A stretch of 10,247 nt of DNA from Clostridium sp. SCN 57-10 (GCA_001725215.1 MEFT01000034.1:1-10247), one strand, 5' to 3'. Shown: positions 1-7,413, numbered from the stretch's first letter. Numbers and translations are program-made. Notes: generated from the letters alone by a model not told the origin.

Positions 1-387
1 CTCGCCGCCATCAGAAAAAACGCACGCAACAGCCGAAACGAAGCGCGCCGTGCGCTGCCCGTCGGGTACGTTTTCCATATTGCGCAGCAGCAGCTGCAGG
101 CGGTCGAGGTCGCTGCCCTCGCAATAGCGCGCGGAGCGCACGCCCGGCGCACCGCCGAGCGCATCTACCTCAAGGCCGGAATCGTCTGCCAGACACGGCG
201 CGTGGCAGAGCATCGCCGCGGCACGCGCTTTGATGAGCGCGTTTTCTTCAAATGTTTCGCCCGTTTCCTCCGGCTCGGCGGAAATTCCCGCCTCCGCCAT
301 CGTGATGACAGTGTGGCCGAGCGTTTCAAGAATGTCGGCCATTTCACGCAGCTTTTTGCGGTTGTTGCTTGCAAGTACAAACTGCAT
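1..387 (-). CDS. rdgB: RdgB/HAM1 family XTP/dITP pyrophosphatase, partial (3' end off window)
   Basis: The first 129 residues of a non-canonical purine NTP pyrophosphatase, read from an ATG at 387-385; the gene continues past base 1. This family hydrolyses dITP, XTP and dXTP to the monophosphate and pyrophosphate in the cytoplasm, keeping deaminated purines out of DNA and RNA. Visible family motifs are the N-terminal FVLASNNRKKLRE (residues 3-15, nucleotide-binding SxNxxK type), the acidic EENALIKARAAA helix, LADDSGLEVDALGGAPGVRSARY (about residues 67-89, with the metal and base-binding acidic residues) and the following DLDRLQLLLRNM. Full-length members are about 195-205 residues, so roughly a third is missing. 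A GAGGTG Shine-Dalgarno site lies 4 bases before the ATG and overlaps the rph stop; the gap to rph is 8 bases, so the two are almost certainly cotranscribed. The rph-rdgB pairing is common in Firmicutes (rph-ysnA in Bacillus subtilis). Confidence 0.95.
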   Translation of the reverse strand, partial: MQFVLASNNRKKLREMADILETLGHTVITMAEAGISAEPEETGETFEENALIKARAAAMLCHAPCLADDSGLEVDALGGAPGVRSARYCEGSDLDRLQLLLRNMENVPDGQRTARFVSAVACVFSDGGE

Positions 388-395
388 CGCGCACC

Positions 396-1094
396 TCACG
401 CAAACAGATGGCCGACGGCCTTCTTCTGCTCGGCGATCAGCTGCTTGATACCGCTGTATGCCAGCTCGTACATATCGTCAAGCTCCTTTTTGCTGAACGG
501 ACGCTCCTCGCCTGTGCCCTGCAGCTCGATCAGCTTGCCCTCGTCGTCCATCACGAAGTTAAAGTCTACTTCGCCGCCGCTGTCCTCCACATAGTTGAGA
601 TCGACCATCGCCGTATCGTTCACGATACCCGCCGAAATGGCGGCAACGTAAGAATAAAGCGGCAGCTCCATCGCGAGCACGAGCGCGCAGAAGCCGCCCG
701 TGATGGCGGCACAGCGGGTGCCGCCGTCCGCCTGGATGACGTCGCAGTCGATGGTGATCGACCGCTCGCCGAGCTTTTGCAGGTTGGTCACCGAGCGCAG
801 GGCGCGCCCGACAAGCCGCTGGATTTCCGCGCTGCGCGGAGAGAGCTTTAGCTTCTGGATGTCGCGCGGCGAGCGCGTCTGCGTCGCGCGCGGCAGCATG
901 GAATATTCGGCGGTCACCCAGCCGCGCCCCTCACCCTTCATAAAGGGCGGCACGCTGTTTTCTACCGTCGCGTTGCAGATTACCTTGGTGTTGCCGCACT
1001 CGATGAGTACCGATCCTTCGGCATACTGCGTAAACTCGGTGGTGATTTTCACCGGCCGGATCTCAAATACCTTTCGTCCGTCATAGCGAGCCAT
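396..1094 (-). CDS. rph: Ribonuclease PH (tRNA nucleotidyltransferase)
   Basis: A 232-residue RNase PH, near the usual family length of about 240-250. It is a phosphorolytic 3'-5' exoribonuclease that trims tRNA precursors to the mature CCA end, working as a hexameric ring in the cytoplasm. Visible motifs are the N-terminal RYDGRKVFEIRPVKI, the EGSVLIECGNTKVICNATVE strand pair (about 26-45), GEGRGWVTAEYSMLPRAT (about 54-71), the RNA-binding RDIQKLKLSPRSAEIQRLVGRALR stretch, the phosphate-binding ADGGTR (about 122-127) and the late EVDFNFVMDDEGKLIELQGTGE segment carrying the metal-binding acidic residues. The ATG at 1094-1092 has an AAGGAG site 7-8 bases upstream that overlaps the ftsY TAA stop. 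The gene sits 11 bases after ftsY and 8 bases before rdgB, consistent with one operon. No frameshift or missing motif is seen. Confidence 0.97.
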   Translation of the reverse strand: MARYDGRKVFEIRPVKITTEFTQYAEGSVLIECGNTKVICNATVENSVPPFMKGEGRGWVTAEYSMLPRATQTRSPRDIQKLKLSPRSAEIQRLVGRALRSVTNLQKLGERSITIDCDVIQADGGTRCAAITGGFCALVLAMELPLYSYVAAISAGIVNDTAMVDLNYVEDSGGEVDFNFVMDDEGKLIELQGTGEERPFSKKELDDMYELAYSGIKQLIAEQKKAVGHLFA

Positions 1095-1105
1095 AATACC
1101 ACTCC

Positions 1106-2011
1106 TTAAGCAAAGAATGCACGCACGAATTCGCGCGCGTCAAAGGGCAGAAGATCGTCCGCCTTTTCACCCACGCCGATGAATTTAACCGGCACAGAAA
1201 GACGGGAGGAAATATGAATGGCGATGCCGCCCTTTGCGGTGCCGTCCAGCTTGGTGACGACGACGCCGGTCAGCTTCGCGGCCTCGTTAAATGCGTCTGC
1301 CTGTGTCAGCGCGTTCTGGCCGGTCGTCGCGTCGAGCACGAGCAGCGTCTCGCGGCTGCAGTTCGGCGCTTCGCGGTCGATCACGCGATTCATTTTGGCA
1401 AGCTCGTTCATCAGGTTTTGCTTGTTGTGCAGCCGTCCCGCCGTGTCGCAAATGACGACGTCTGCGCCGCGCGCCTTGGCGGCGGTCAGCGCGTCAAAGA
1501 TCACGGCGGAGGGGTCGGCGCCCTCCGCGTGGCGCACGATGTCTGCCCCGCAGCGCTGAGCCCAGATTGTCAGCTGGTCGGCCGCTGCCGCGCGGAACGT
1601 GTCCGCCGCGGCGAAGAGCACCTTTTTGCCCTCCTGCGTCAGCTTCTGCCCCAGCTTACCGATGGTCGTCGTCTTGCCGACGCCGTTGACGCCGACGACG
1701 AGAATGACGGACGGCTTGGTATCGAGCATCAGCCCGTTGTTCTGCGCCATTTTGCTGCTTAGAATATCGCATAGCGCGTCGCGCACGGCGTCCCCATCCT
1801 TGAGGTTTGCCAGCTTTGCGCGGCGGCGCAGCTCGTCAACGCATTCGCTTGCCGTATAGGCGCCCATGTCGGCCAGCACCATCGCGTCCTCAAGCTCCTG
1901 CAGCAGCTCTTCGTCGACAGCGCGGAAGTTCGCCATCACGGCGTTCAGGCCGCTCGCCGTCGACTCTTTGGTCTTGCGCAGGCCTTCTTTGATCTTATCA
2001 AAAAAGCTCAT
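1106..2011 (-). CDS. ftsY: FtsY, signal recognition particle receptor GTPase
   Basis: A 301-residue SRP receptor. It docks the SRP-ribosome complex at the membrane and, through reciprocal GTP hydrolysis with Ffh, hands nascent membrane proteins to SecYEG. The N domain (about residues 1-95) begins with an amphipathic FFDKIKEGLRKTKES helix, the kind used for lipid contact. The NG core shows the P-loop GVNGVGKT (107-114), DTFRAAA (137-143, insertion-box start), DTAGRLHN (189-196, G3) and TKLDGTAKGG (253-262, G4 and closing motif), then a C-terminal FIGVGEKADDLLPFD segment. The long acidic A domain of E. coli FtsY is absent, as is usual in Gram-positive bacteria. The ATG at 2011-2009 is preceded by AAAAGGAG with a 6-base spacer. 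It starts 13 bases after the smc stop, the classic smc-ftsY pairing of Firmicutes. The ylxM-ffh genes that often follow are not here; rph comes next. Confidence 0.98.
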   Translation of the reverse strand: MSFFDKIKEGLRKTKESTASGLNAVMANFRAVDEELLQELEDAMVLADMGAYTASECVDELRRRAKLANLKDGDAVRDALCDILSSKMAQNNGLMLDTKPSVILVVGVNGVGKTTTIGKLGQKLTQEGKKVLFAAADTFRAAAADQLTIWAQRCGADIVRHAEGADPSAVIFDALTAAKARGADVVICDTAGRLHNKQNLMNELAKMNRVIDREAPNCSRETLLVLDATTGQNALTQADAFNEAAKLTGVVVTKLDGTAKGGIAIHISSRLSVPVKFIGVGEKADDLLPFDAREFVRAFFA

Positions 2012-2024
2012 CGATAACTCCTTT

Positions 2025-5000
2025 TCAATTGGGTTTCAGCTTGATCTTCTCCTCTACCTCGCTCAGATTGAGCGCAAGCAGCTTGGACACGCCTTCTTCC
2101 TGCATCGTCACGCCGTAGAGGATGTCGGATCCCTCCATCGTGCCGCGGCGGTGGGTGATGAGGATAAACTGCGTTTGGGCGCATAGCCCGCGAATGTATG
2201 CAATATAGCGCGAAACGTTCACGTCGTCGAGCGCTGCCTCAATTTCGTCAAGCACGACAAACGGCGTGGGACGCACCTTGATGATCGCAAAATAGAGCGC
2301 AATGGCCACAAATGCCTTTTCTCCGCCCGACAGCAACGAAATGGCGCGCTGCGCCTTGCCGGGCAGCTCGACGCGGATCTCAATGCCGCAGTTTAAAATA
2401 TCGCTCTCGTCTTCAAGCCGCAGACTTGCCTTCCCGCCGCCGAAAATATCGATAAACGTGCTTGCGAACGACTCGTTAATCAGCGCAAACTGTTCGGCAA
2501 ACAGCGTTTCCATGCTGCCCGTCAGGTCACGGATCACACGGAGCAACGATTCTTTCGCCTTTTCCAAATCTTTTTGCTGGGTGCTTAAAAATTCATATCG
2601 CTCGCTGACCTTTGCGTATTCCTCAATGGCCGCAAGATTAACAGTACCAAGCTTTTTCATCGCGCCGCGCAGCTCGCCGATACGGCGGTTTGCCGCCGGC
2701 ACGCTTTCCAGCTCGATGCGAACCTCGGCCGCCGTTGCGCGCGTCAGTTCATAGCTTTCCCACAAGCGGTCGATTAACTGCTGTTCCTCCATGCCGAGCT
2801 GCGTTTTTTTATTTTCAAGGCGCGAGCGTTCGCGTTCCAGGTTGAGCAGCTCGCCGCCCTTGTTTTTGCTCTGTGTATCGCATTTTTGACGCGCGCCCTC
2901 GATGCGCAGCTTTTCTTCGGTCATCGCGCCGAGCAGTACGCGTTTTTGCTCCACGGCTGCCGCCAGCGCGGCGCGTTCTTCGTCGAGCCGCTCAATCTGC
3001 GCGCGCAGTTCACAGCTTTTCTGCGTCAGCGCGGCCGCCGCCGCTTCCTTCGCTGCGCGGTCGCCGCTGAGCGACGCGATCAGCTCGTCGCCCTGAGCGA
3101 GCGTCGCGGAGAGCGACTCACGCTCGGAGCGCACCGACGCAAGCGTTTCGCGCAGCGCCGCAAGGCGGTCTGCCAGCGTGCCGCGCTCCGACTCTTTCTG
3201 CTCCATGCCCTGCGCCTGCGCCGTAATCTGCCCGAGCAGCGCTTCCATTTCCTGCTCGATTTTCTGTGCGTCGCGTTCGTTTTCGGCAAGCTGCGCGGCA
3301 AGCGCTTCTTTGCGCCCCGCCAGTGCGTCGCTTTCGCGGCGCAGCTCGGCCTGCCGCTCGCGCAGCGCGCGAACCAGCGCCTCATGCTGCTGCTTTTGCG
3401 CGCCGCTCGCCAGTAGCGCATCCTGCGCGGCGCGCAGCTCGCCGCGCGCAACCCCCGCCTCATACTGCGCCGCCTCAAGCTCGCGCTTTGCCTCGGCAAG
3501 CGCGTGCGTCTGCGTGTTTCTGCGCGCTTCCAGCTCGGTCAGCTCTCCCTCAAGGCGCTTAAGCTCGTTTGCGCGCGATAAAATGCCGATATTTTTATTC
3601 AGACTTCCGCCCGTCATCGCGCCGGAGGACTGGATGAGCTGTCCGTCCAGCGTGACGATGCGGAACGCGTATCCCGTCTTTTTCGCAAGGGCAATCGCGC
3701 TGTCGATATGGTCGACGACGGCGGTATTGCCGAGCAGGCTGCCAAGCAGGTCTCCATAGCACGCCTCGGCGCGCGCAAGCTCGTCGCCCCAGCCCTGAAA
3801 GCCCGACTCGTGCGCCAGCTCGCGCCGGTCGCCTCGGCGCGGACGCACCGCCGTCAGCGGCAGAAAGGTGGCTCTGCCCGCGTCGTTCGACTTCAAATAG
3901 CCGATGGCCGCCTTCGCCGCGTTTTCGCTGTCGACCACGATGTTCTGCATCGATGCGCCCAGCGCGATTTCAATGGCGACCGAATAGCGGTCGTCCACCG
4001 CGATAAGGCGTGACACTGGCCCGTGCAGTCCGCGCAGCGCGCCTTTTTCGGCTGCCTGCATGACGCGGCGCACCGAGCCGGAAAACCCCTCGTATTCGCG
4101 CTCGAGCGCGCGCAGCAGCGAAAGCCGGTCGCTCTTTGCCGCATATTCGCGCTCAGTCGCATCAAGTCCGAGCGCAAGCTCGGATACTTTTTTCTCGCGT
4201 TTCTCCCCGCGCAGCTCAAAGCCACGCAACATATTTTGCGCAGAATCACGCTTTTCTTCATGCTCGGCGATGCTGCGGTCAATTTCGCCCGCGGTCTGTT
4301 CCTCGGCGGCAAGGCGCGCGCGCGTCTCTTCCGTTTCACTCGCAAGAGCACCGCCGCGCGCGTTAAGCTCCTGCTCGCTTGCCGCGAGTGCGGCGTGCGC
4401 GGAATGTGCCGCGTTTTTTTCCTGTTCTTTGGCAAATAGTTGCGAGCGCAGTCCGTCGATGCGTGTGGACAGGCTACCGCTCGCCTCCGCGGCTGCCCGC
4501 GCCTGCGCGAGCAGCTGCTCGCTCTGCGCGGCCGATTCGGCAATCGTGCGGTCGAGCTCTGCAAGGCGCGTACGCCGCGCTTCCCGCTGGGCGAGCAGAC
4601 CGTCGATACGCTCGCCGTGCTCTAAAAGCTCGCGCTCACGCAAGCTGATATTTTCTTCGTTGTTTTGCAAGTTTGCCCGCGCGACCGCGATGCTGCCCGC
4701 GGCTTCCGCTTCGCGCGCCTCAATCGCGCGGATCTCCTCCCGCACGCGCTCAATCTCGCGCTCGCGCTCGTGCATTTCCGCCGTCAGCGCCTCGACGCGT
4801 GCGTAAAGCTCCTCCTGCTCACGCCGATGAGCCGACAAAAGCCGCTCGGCGTTGCCGTAATCGACCGACACGCGCGCAAGGTCGTCTTTCAGACGCTCAA
4901 GCGTGCCAAGCCATACGGACACCTCAAGCATACGTAGCTCGTCGCGCAGTAGCAGAAAGCTCTTTGCCTTTTCCGCCTGCTCGCGCAGCGGCTCGACCTG

Positions 5001-5600
5001 CGCGGCAAGCTCGGCGACAATGTCGCGGATGCGAACCAGGTTTTCTTCGGTCGACGCGAGCTTGCGTTCGCTTTCCTCTTTGCGGTAGCGGTATTTGGAA
5101 ATGCCCGCTGCCTCCTCAAATATCTCGCGGCGGTCGGCGCTGCGCACCGACAGGATCTCGTCGATGCGCCCCTGTCCGATGATGGAATAGCCATCGCGCC
5201 CAAGGCCGGTGTCCATAAACAGCTCGTGCACGTCTTTGAGGCGCACGGCGCGGCGGTTGAGGAAAAACTCGCTCTCGCCCGAGCGGTAGTAACGGCGCGT
5301 TACGGTGATTTCCGAAAAATCGAGGTCGAGCGCACGCTCGGTGTTGTCAAGCGTTAGCGATATTTCGCAAAAGCCCTGCGCCGTACGCTTTTTGGTGCCG
5401 CCGAAAATAACGTCTTCCATTTTGCTGCCTCGCAGCGTCTTGGCCGACTGTTCGCCAAGCACCCAGCGGATGGCGTCTACGATATTTGACTTTCCCGAGC
5501 CGTTCGGCCCGACGATGGCGGAAATGCCGCTGCTGAGGTGCACCACGGTCTTATCGGGAAAGGATTTAAAGCCTTGCAGTTCAATCGATTTTAAGTACAA
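2025..5600 (-). CDS. smc: SMC, chromosome condensation and segregation ATPase
   Basis: A 1191-residue SMC with a TTG start at 5600-5598. SMC dimers with ScpA and ScpB form the bacterial condensin that loads near ParB/parS sites and extrudes DNA loops. The N-terminal head opens with the family-typical YLKSIELQGFKSF, then Walker A GPNGSGKS (31-38), the R-loop TLRGSKMEDVIFGGT and GYSIIGQGRIDEILS. A long Glu/Ala/Arg-rich coiled coil (about 165-515) leads to the hinge (about 520-665), with GLHGPVSRLI and SSGAMTGGS, and a return coil (about 670-1030). The C-terminal head carries the signature LSGGEKAF (from about 1090), Walker B FVVLDE (1114-1119) and ITHRRGTME. Length and domain order match full-length SMC. 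An in-frame TTG at 5624 would add eight residues but lacks a ribosome binding site, and the family start motif supports 5600. It has its own promoter upstream and leads the smc-ftsY-rph-rdgB unit. Confidence 0.97.
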   Translation of the reverse strand: MYLKSIELQGFKSFPDKTVVHLSSGISAIVGPNGSGKSNIVDAIRWVLGEQSAKTLRGSKMEDVIFGGTKKRTAQGFCEISLTLDNTERALDLDFSEITVTRRYYRSGESEFFLNRRAVRLKDVHELFMDTGLGRDGYSIIGQGRIDEILSVRSADRREIFEEAAGISKYRYRKEESERKLASTEENLVRIRDIVAELAAQVEPLREQAEKAKSFLLLRDELRMLEVSVWLGTLERLKDDLARVSVDYGNAERLLSAHRREQEELYARVEALTAEMHEREREIERVREEIRAIEAREAEAAGSIAVARANLQNNEENISLRERELLEHGERIDGLLAQREARRTRLAELDRTIAESAAQSEQLLAQARAAAEASGSLSTRIDGLRSQLFAKEQEKNAAHSAHAALAASEQELNARGGALASETEETRARLAAEEQTAGEIDRSIAEHEEKRDSAQNMLRGFELRGEKREKKVSELALGLDATEREYAAKSDRLSLLRALEREYEGFSGSVRRVMQAAEKGALRGLHGPVSRLIAVDDRYSVAIEIALGASMQNIVVDSENAAKAAIGYLKSNDAGRATFLPLTAVRPRRGDRRELAHESGFQGWGDELARAEACYGDLLGSLLGNTAVVDHIDSAIALAKKTGYAFRIVTLDGQLIQSSGAMTGGSLNKNIGILSRANELKRLEGELTELEARRNTQTHALAEAKRELEAAQYEAGVARGELRAAQDALLASGAQKQQHEALVRALRERQAELRRESDALAGRKEALAAQLAENERDAQKIEQEMEALLGQITAQAQGMEQKESERGTLADRLAALRETLASVRSERESLSATLAQGDELIASLSGDRAAKEAAAAALTQKSCELRAQIERLDEERAALAAAVEQKRVLLGAMTEEKLRIEGARQKCDTQSKNKGGELLNLERERSRLENKKTQLGMEEQQLIDRLWESYELTRATAAEVRIELESVPAANRRIGELRGAMKKLGTVNLAAIEEYAKVSERYEFLSTQQKDLEKAKESLLRVIRDLTGSMETLFAEQFALINESFASTFIDIFGGGKASLRLEDESDILNCGIEIRVELPGKAQRAISLLSGGEKAFVAIALYFAIIKVRPTPFVVLDEIEAALDDVNVSRYIAYIRGLCAQTQFILITHRRGTMEGSDILYGVTMQEEGVSKLLALNLSEVEEKIKLKPN

Positions 5601-5604
5601 TATT

Positions 5605-5613
5605 TCACCCCTC
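5605..5613 (-). promoter_or_regulatory. Ribosome binding site deciding the smc TTG start
   Basis: Reading the minus strand, GAGGGGTGA sits four bases (AATA) before TTG at 5600-5598. It pairs well with the 16S anti-Shine-Dalgarno end. The next upstream in-frame TTG (5624) has no comparable purine run, and no ATG or GTG is placed to give the usual SMC N-terminus, so this site selects the TTG. Confidence 0.8.
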
Positions 5614-5635
5614 GCGCGCAGCAATCTATTTGGTG

Positions 5636-5664
5636 ATTATATCAAATTTCGCAATGGAAAACAA
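5636..5664 (-). promoter_or_regulatory. Probable sigma-A promoter for smc (extended -10)
   Basis: On the minus strand a perfect TATAAT (5641-5636) is preceded by TG one base upstream, giving the extended -10 form TGATATAAT. A weak -35, TTGTTT (5664-5659, three of six consensus bases), lies at an ideal 17-base spacing. A start about seven bases downstream of the -10 would give a leader of about 30 bases before the smc TTG. The surroundings are AT-rich compared with the GC-rich coding DNA. The -35 begins only 10 bases past the T-run of the terminator that ends the upstream gene, so smc appears to start a new transcription unit. This is motif-based only. Confidence 0.75.
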
Positions 5665-5674
5665 CGGATTACGC

Positions 5675-5698
5675 AAAAAATCACGGCTCTGCCGTGAT
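5675..5698 (-). terminator. Intrinsic terminator overlapping the radical SAM stop codon
   Basis: On the minus strand ATCACGGC, loop AGA, then GCCGTGAT form a perfect 8-bp stem followed at once by a T-run (six T in total, the first closing the stem). The TGA stop of the radical SAM gene (5683-5681) lies inside the 3' arm, so the last codons double as terminator. The plus-strand reading has no T-run after the hairpin, so it works in the minus direction only. It separates the acpP-rnc-radical SAM unit from the smc unit. Confidence 0.88.
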
Positions 5699-6676
5699 GT
5701 TCAGCGGCTCCGCCTGCCCGTCTTGCTCGCGGAACGAAAAGCGGATGCCCGGATATTGCTGCCGCAGCTCCTCTGCGTTGCAGCGCTTTTGCCCGAGCAG
5801 CAGCGAAAGCCGCCCGCGTGGAACCGAAACACAGATGTCCCCCTGCGGCGCGTCCATCGCGTCAAGCCGTGCCTTTACGCGGCGCAGCAGCACGCGCGAG
5901 CGCACCATTTCGCCAAGCGCGGGGTGATAAGCGCCGGCGAGTACGTCGCCGCCGCTCAGCGTATCGGTCGGGTTAAGACCGATGCGGATGACGGGGATGC
6001 CGTACGCGTCAAAAACCTCAAGCATATCGGCCGCGTATGTCACACCCTGCTCCAGCGTAAGCGGAACATACTCCCCCGCCTCCGTCATGCGCGCAAGCGC
6101 CGTTCCGCGCAGCACGCAAACGGGATAGATGCGCACGGCGTCGGGAGCAAGCTGCGCGACGCGAAGCGCCGTCTGTGCCGCCGATTCGCGCGTTTCTCCC
6201 GGCAGTCCGCACATGGTCTGCAGCACAAGCGAAAACCCGCCCGCCTTCACAAGCTGCGCGGCGCGGGCGGTATCGTCCGCCGTATGCCCGCGCCCAGCTC
6301 GGAGCAGTACAGAGTCATCCATCGATTGCGCACCCAGCTCGACGGTACATACCCCATAGCGCGCAAGCCGCGCGAGCGTCTGCCCGTCCACGCAGTCGGG
6401 GCGTGTCGAAATCCGTACACCGGACAGCGCGCCGCTACGCACAAACTCCGCCGCAATGGCAAGATAATCTTCCTGCAGCGTGGGCGCGAGGGCGGTAAAG
6501 CTTCCGCCGTAATACGCAACCTCGCCCCCCTGCGCAGCGGGCAGCGCGACGCAGATCAGATCGCGCACCTCGCGCACAGATGGCGCGCGGGGCGCGGCAA
6601 TGGCGTTCTGGTCGCAGAACACGCAGCGGTGCGAACATCCGAGGTGAGGGATGAACACCGGTATGATGCGGCTCAT
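5681..6676 (-). CDS. Elp3-like radical SAM protein without acetyltransferase domain, function unknown
   Basis: A 331-residue radical SAM enzyme. The cluster motif CSHRCVFC gives cysteines 14, 18 and 21 in the canonical CX3CX2C spacing that binds the SAM-cleaving [4Fe-4S] cluster. Further motifs are VAYYGGSFTAL (GGE-like SAM-amine site), GVRISTRPDCVD, VELGAQSMDDSVL followed by GRGHTADD, and RIYPVCVLRGTAL; the last three resemble the radical SAM half of Elp3, the tRNA wobble-uridine modifying subunit. The GNAT acetyltransferase half of true Elp3 (over 500 residues) is missing, leaving only a short C-terminal extension, so Elp3 activity should not be assumed. The ATG at 6676-6674 overlaps the rnc TGA in an ATGA junction, which suggests translational coupling; an in-frame start at 6703 would run nine codons into rnc and is less likely. 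Such a gene between rnc and smc is a recurring clostridial arrangement. Substrate unknown; tRNA is only a guess. Confidence 0.88.
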   Translation of the reverse strand: MSRIIPVFIPHLGCSHRCVFCDQNAIAAPRAPSVREVRDLICVALPAAQGGEVAYYGGSFTALAPTLQEDYLAIAAEFVRSGALSGVRISTRPDCVDGQTLARLARYGVCTVELGAQSMDDSVLLRAGRGHTADDTARAAQLVKAGGFSLVLQTMCGLPGETRESAAQTALRVAQLAPDAVRIYPVCVLRGTALARMTEAGEYVPLTLEQGVTYAADMLEVFDAYGIPVIRIGLNPTDTLSGGDVLAGAYHPALGEMVRSRVLLRRVKARLDAMDAPQGDICVSVPRGRLSLLLGQKRCNAEELRQQYPGIRFSFREQDGQAEPLNITAEP

Positions 6677-7347
6677 TGCCCCATCAGCGCAAGCGCCGCG
6701 CACGCGGCATTTTGCTCGGCCTGCTTTTTCGAGCGTCCTTCGCCTTCGGCGATCACGTTGCGGTTGATGAGTACCTCCACCACAAAACGCTTGTTGTGGT
6801 CGGGGCCGCTCTCCTCCTTCAGTCGGTAAGACAGTGTTTCCTCATGGTTTTTCTGGACAATTTCCTGCAGAGCGGTTTTATAGTCGATCACCGCCGCAGA
6901 ATTGAGCGTCTCCTGCGCCTTTTCGCGAATAAAGGGCAGCACGAAGCCGCGCGCGGCTTCAAAGCCGCCATCCAGATAAAGCGCGGCGATCACGGCCTCT
7001 ACGGCGTCCGCAATGACGGACGGTCGCTGTGTTCCGCCACCCGCGCGCTCGCCGCGCCCCAGCATCAGATGCTCGCCGAGGCGAATCGACTGTCCAAATT
7101 CAAACAGTGCCTTTTCGCAGACGATGGCGGCACGCAGCTTCGTCAAATCGCCCTCGGGCAAGTTGTAAAACTGCGAAAAAATATATTCGGCACAGATCAG
7201 GCCAAGCACGGAATCGCCCAGAAACTCAAGGCGCTCGTTGGAACGCACGCCGCGCTCTTTATGCTCGTTTGCATACGAGCTGTGCACCAACGCGTTGTGC
7301 AGCAATTGTTCGTCCCGAAACGTATACTCATATCTGCCGAACAGCAT
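6673..7347 (-). CDS. rnc: Ribonuclease III
   Basis: A 224-residue RNase III, the double-strand-specific endonuclease that processes rRNA precursors and many mRNA or antisense duplexes. The N-terminal endonuclease domain contains the signature NERLEFLGDSVLG (37-49), with metal ligands E41 and D45, and ADAVEAVIAALYLDGG (113-128), with D114 and E117. The C-terminal double-stranded RNA-binding domain (about 152-222) begins DYKTALQEIVQ and ends GRSKKQAEQNAACAAL. Length is typical of Gram-positive enzymes. The reading frame stays open to 7452, but that would run into acpP; the ATG at 7347-7345 has an AAGGAGG site upstream, with a somewhat long 11-base spacer, and gives the normal N-terminus. It lies 79 bases after acpP with a strong hairpin between, and its stop overlaps the next gene by ATGA. 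Confidence 0.97.
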   Translation of the reverse strand: MLFGRYEYTFRDEQLLHNALVHSSYANEHKERGVRSNERLEFLGDSVLGLICAEYIFSQFYNLPEGDLTKLRAAIVCEKALFEFGQSIRLGEHLMLGRGERAGGGTQRPSVIADAVEAVIAALYLDGGFEAARGFVLPFIREKAQETLNSAAVIDYKTALQEIVQKNHEETLSYRLKEESGPDHNKRFVVEVLINRNVIAEGEGRSKKQAEQNAACAALALMGQ

Positions 7348-7380
7348 GTGTGTTACTTCCTCCTTAACGTTGATATAACA

Positions 7381-7413
7381 GCAGAGGATGTCCGACACCG
7401 GACATCCTCCTGC
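7381..7413 (-). promoter_or_regulatory. Intercistronic stem-loop between acpP and rnc
   Basis: A perfect 11-bp inverted repeat, GAGGATGTCCG (7384-7394) and CGGACATCCTC (7399-7409), with a 4-base loop. It is extended by three more pairs (GCA 7381-7383 with TGC 7411-7413) across one bulged C. It begins 13 bases after the acpP stop and ends 33 bases before the rnc ATG. No T-run follows in either direction, so it is not a standard intrinsic terminator. Plausible roles are partial attenuation, stabilising the 3' end of acpP mRNA so that it is made in excess over rnc, or an RNase III target upstream of rnc. The structure is seen; the role is inferred. Confidence 0.7.

Noticed and set aside
3080..4564. 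Several Arg/Ser/Ala-rich frames on both strands inside smc
   Set aside because: They are alternative-frame readings of the smc coiled-coil coding sequence, whose biased codon content keeps other frames open.
6677..6703. Upstream ATG for the radical SAM protein at 6703
   Set aside because: It would run nine codons further into rnc; the ATGA junction at 6676 gives a natural start just ahead of the conserved PVFIPHLGC segment.
5630..6829. Plus-strand open frame of 399 codons opposite the radical SAM gene and rnc
   Set aside because: Antisense shadow in GC-rich DNA; composition is dominated by Arg, His and Ala with no motif, while the minus strand encodes intact catalytic motifs throughout.
7371..7380. 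Possible extended -10 (TGTTATATC) for rnc after the hairpin
   Set aside because: Only a partial -10 match, and the -35 position falls in the hairpin with no consensus; too weak to call.
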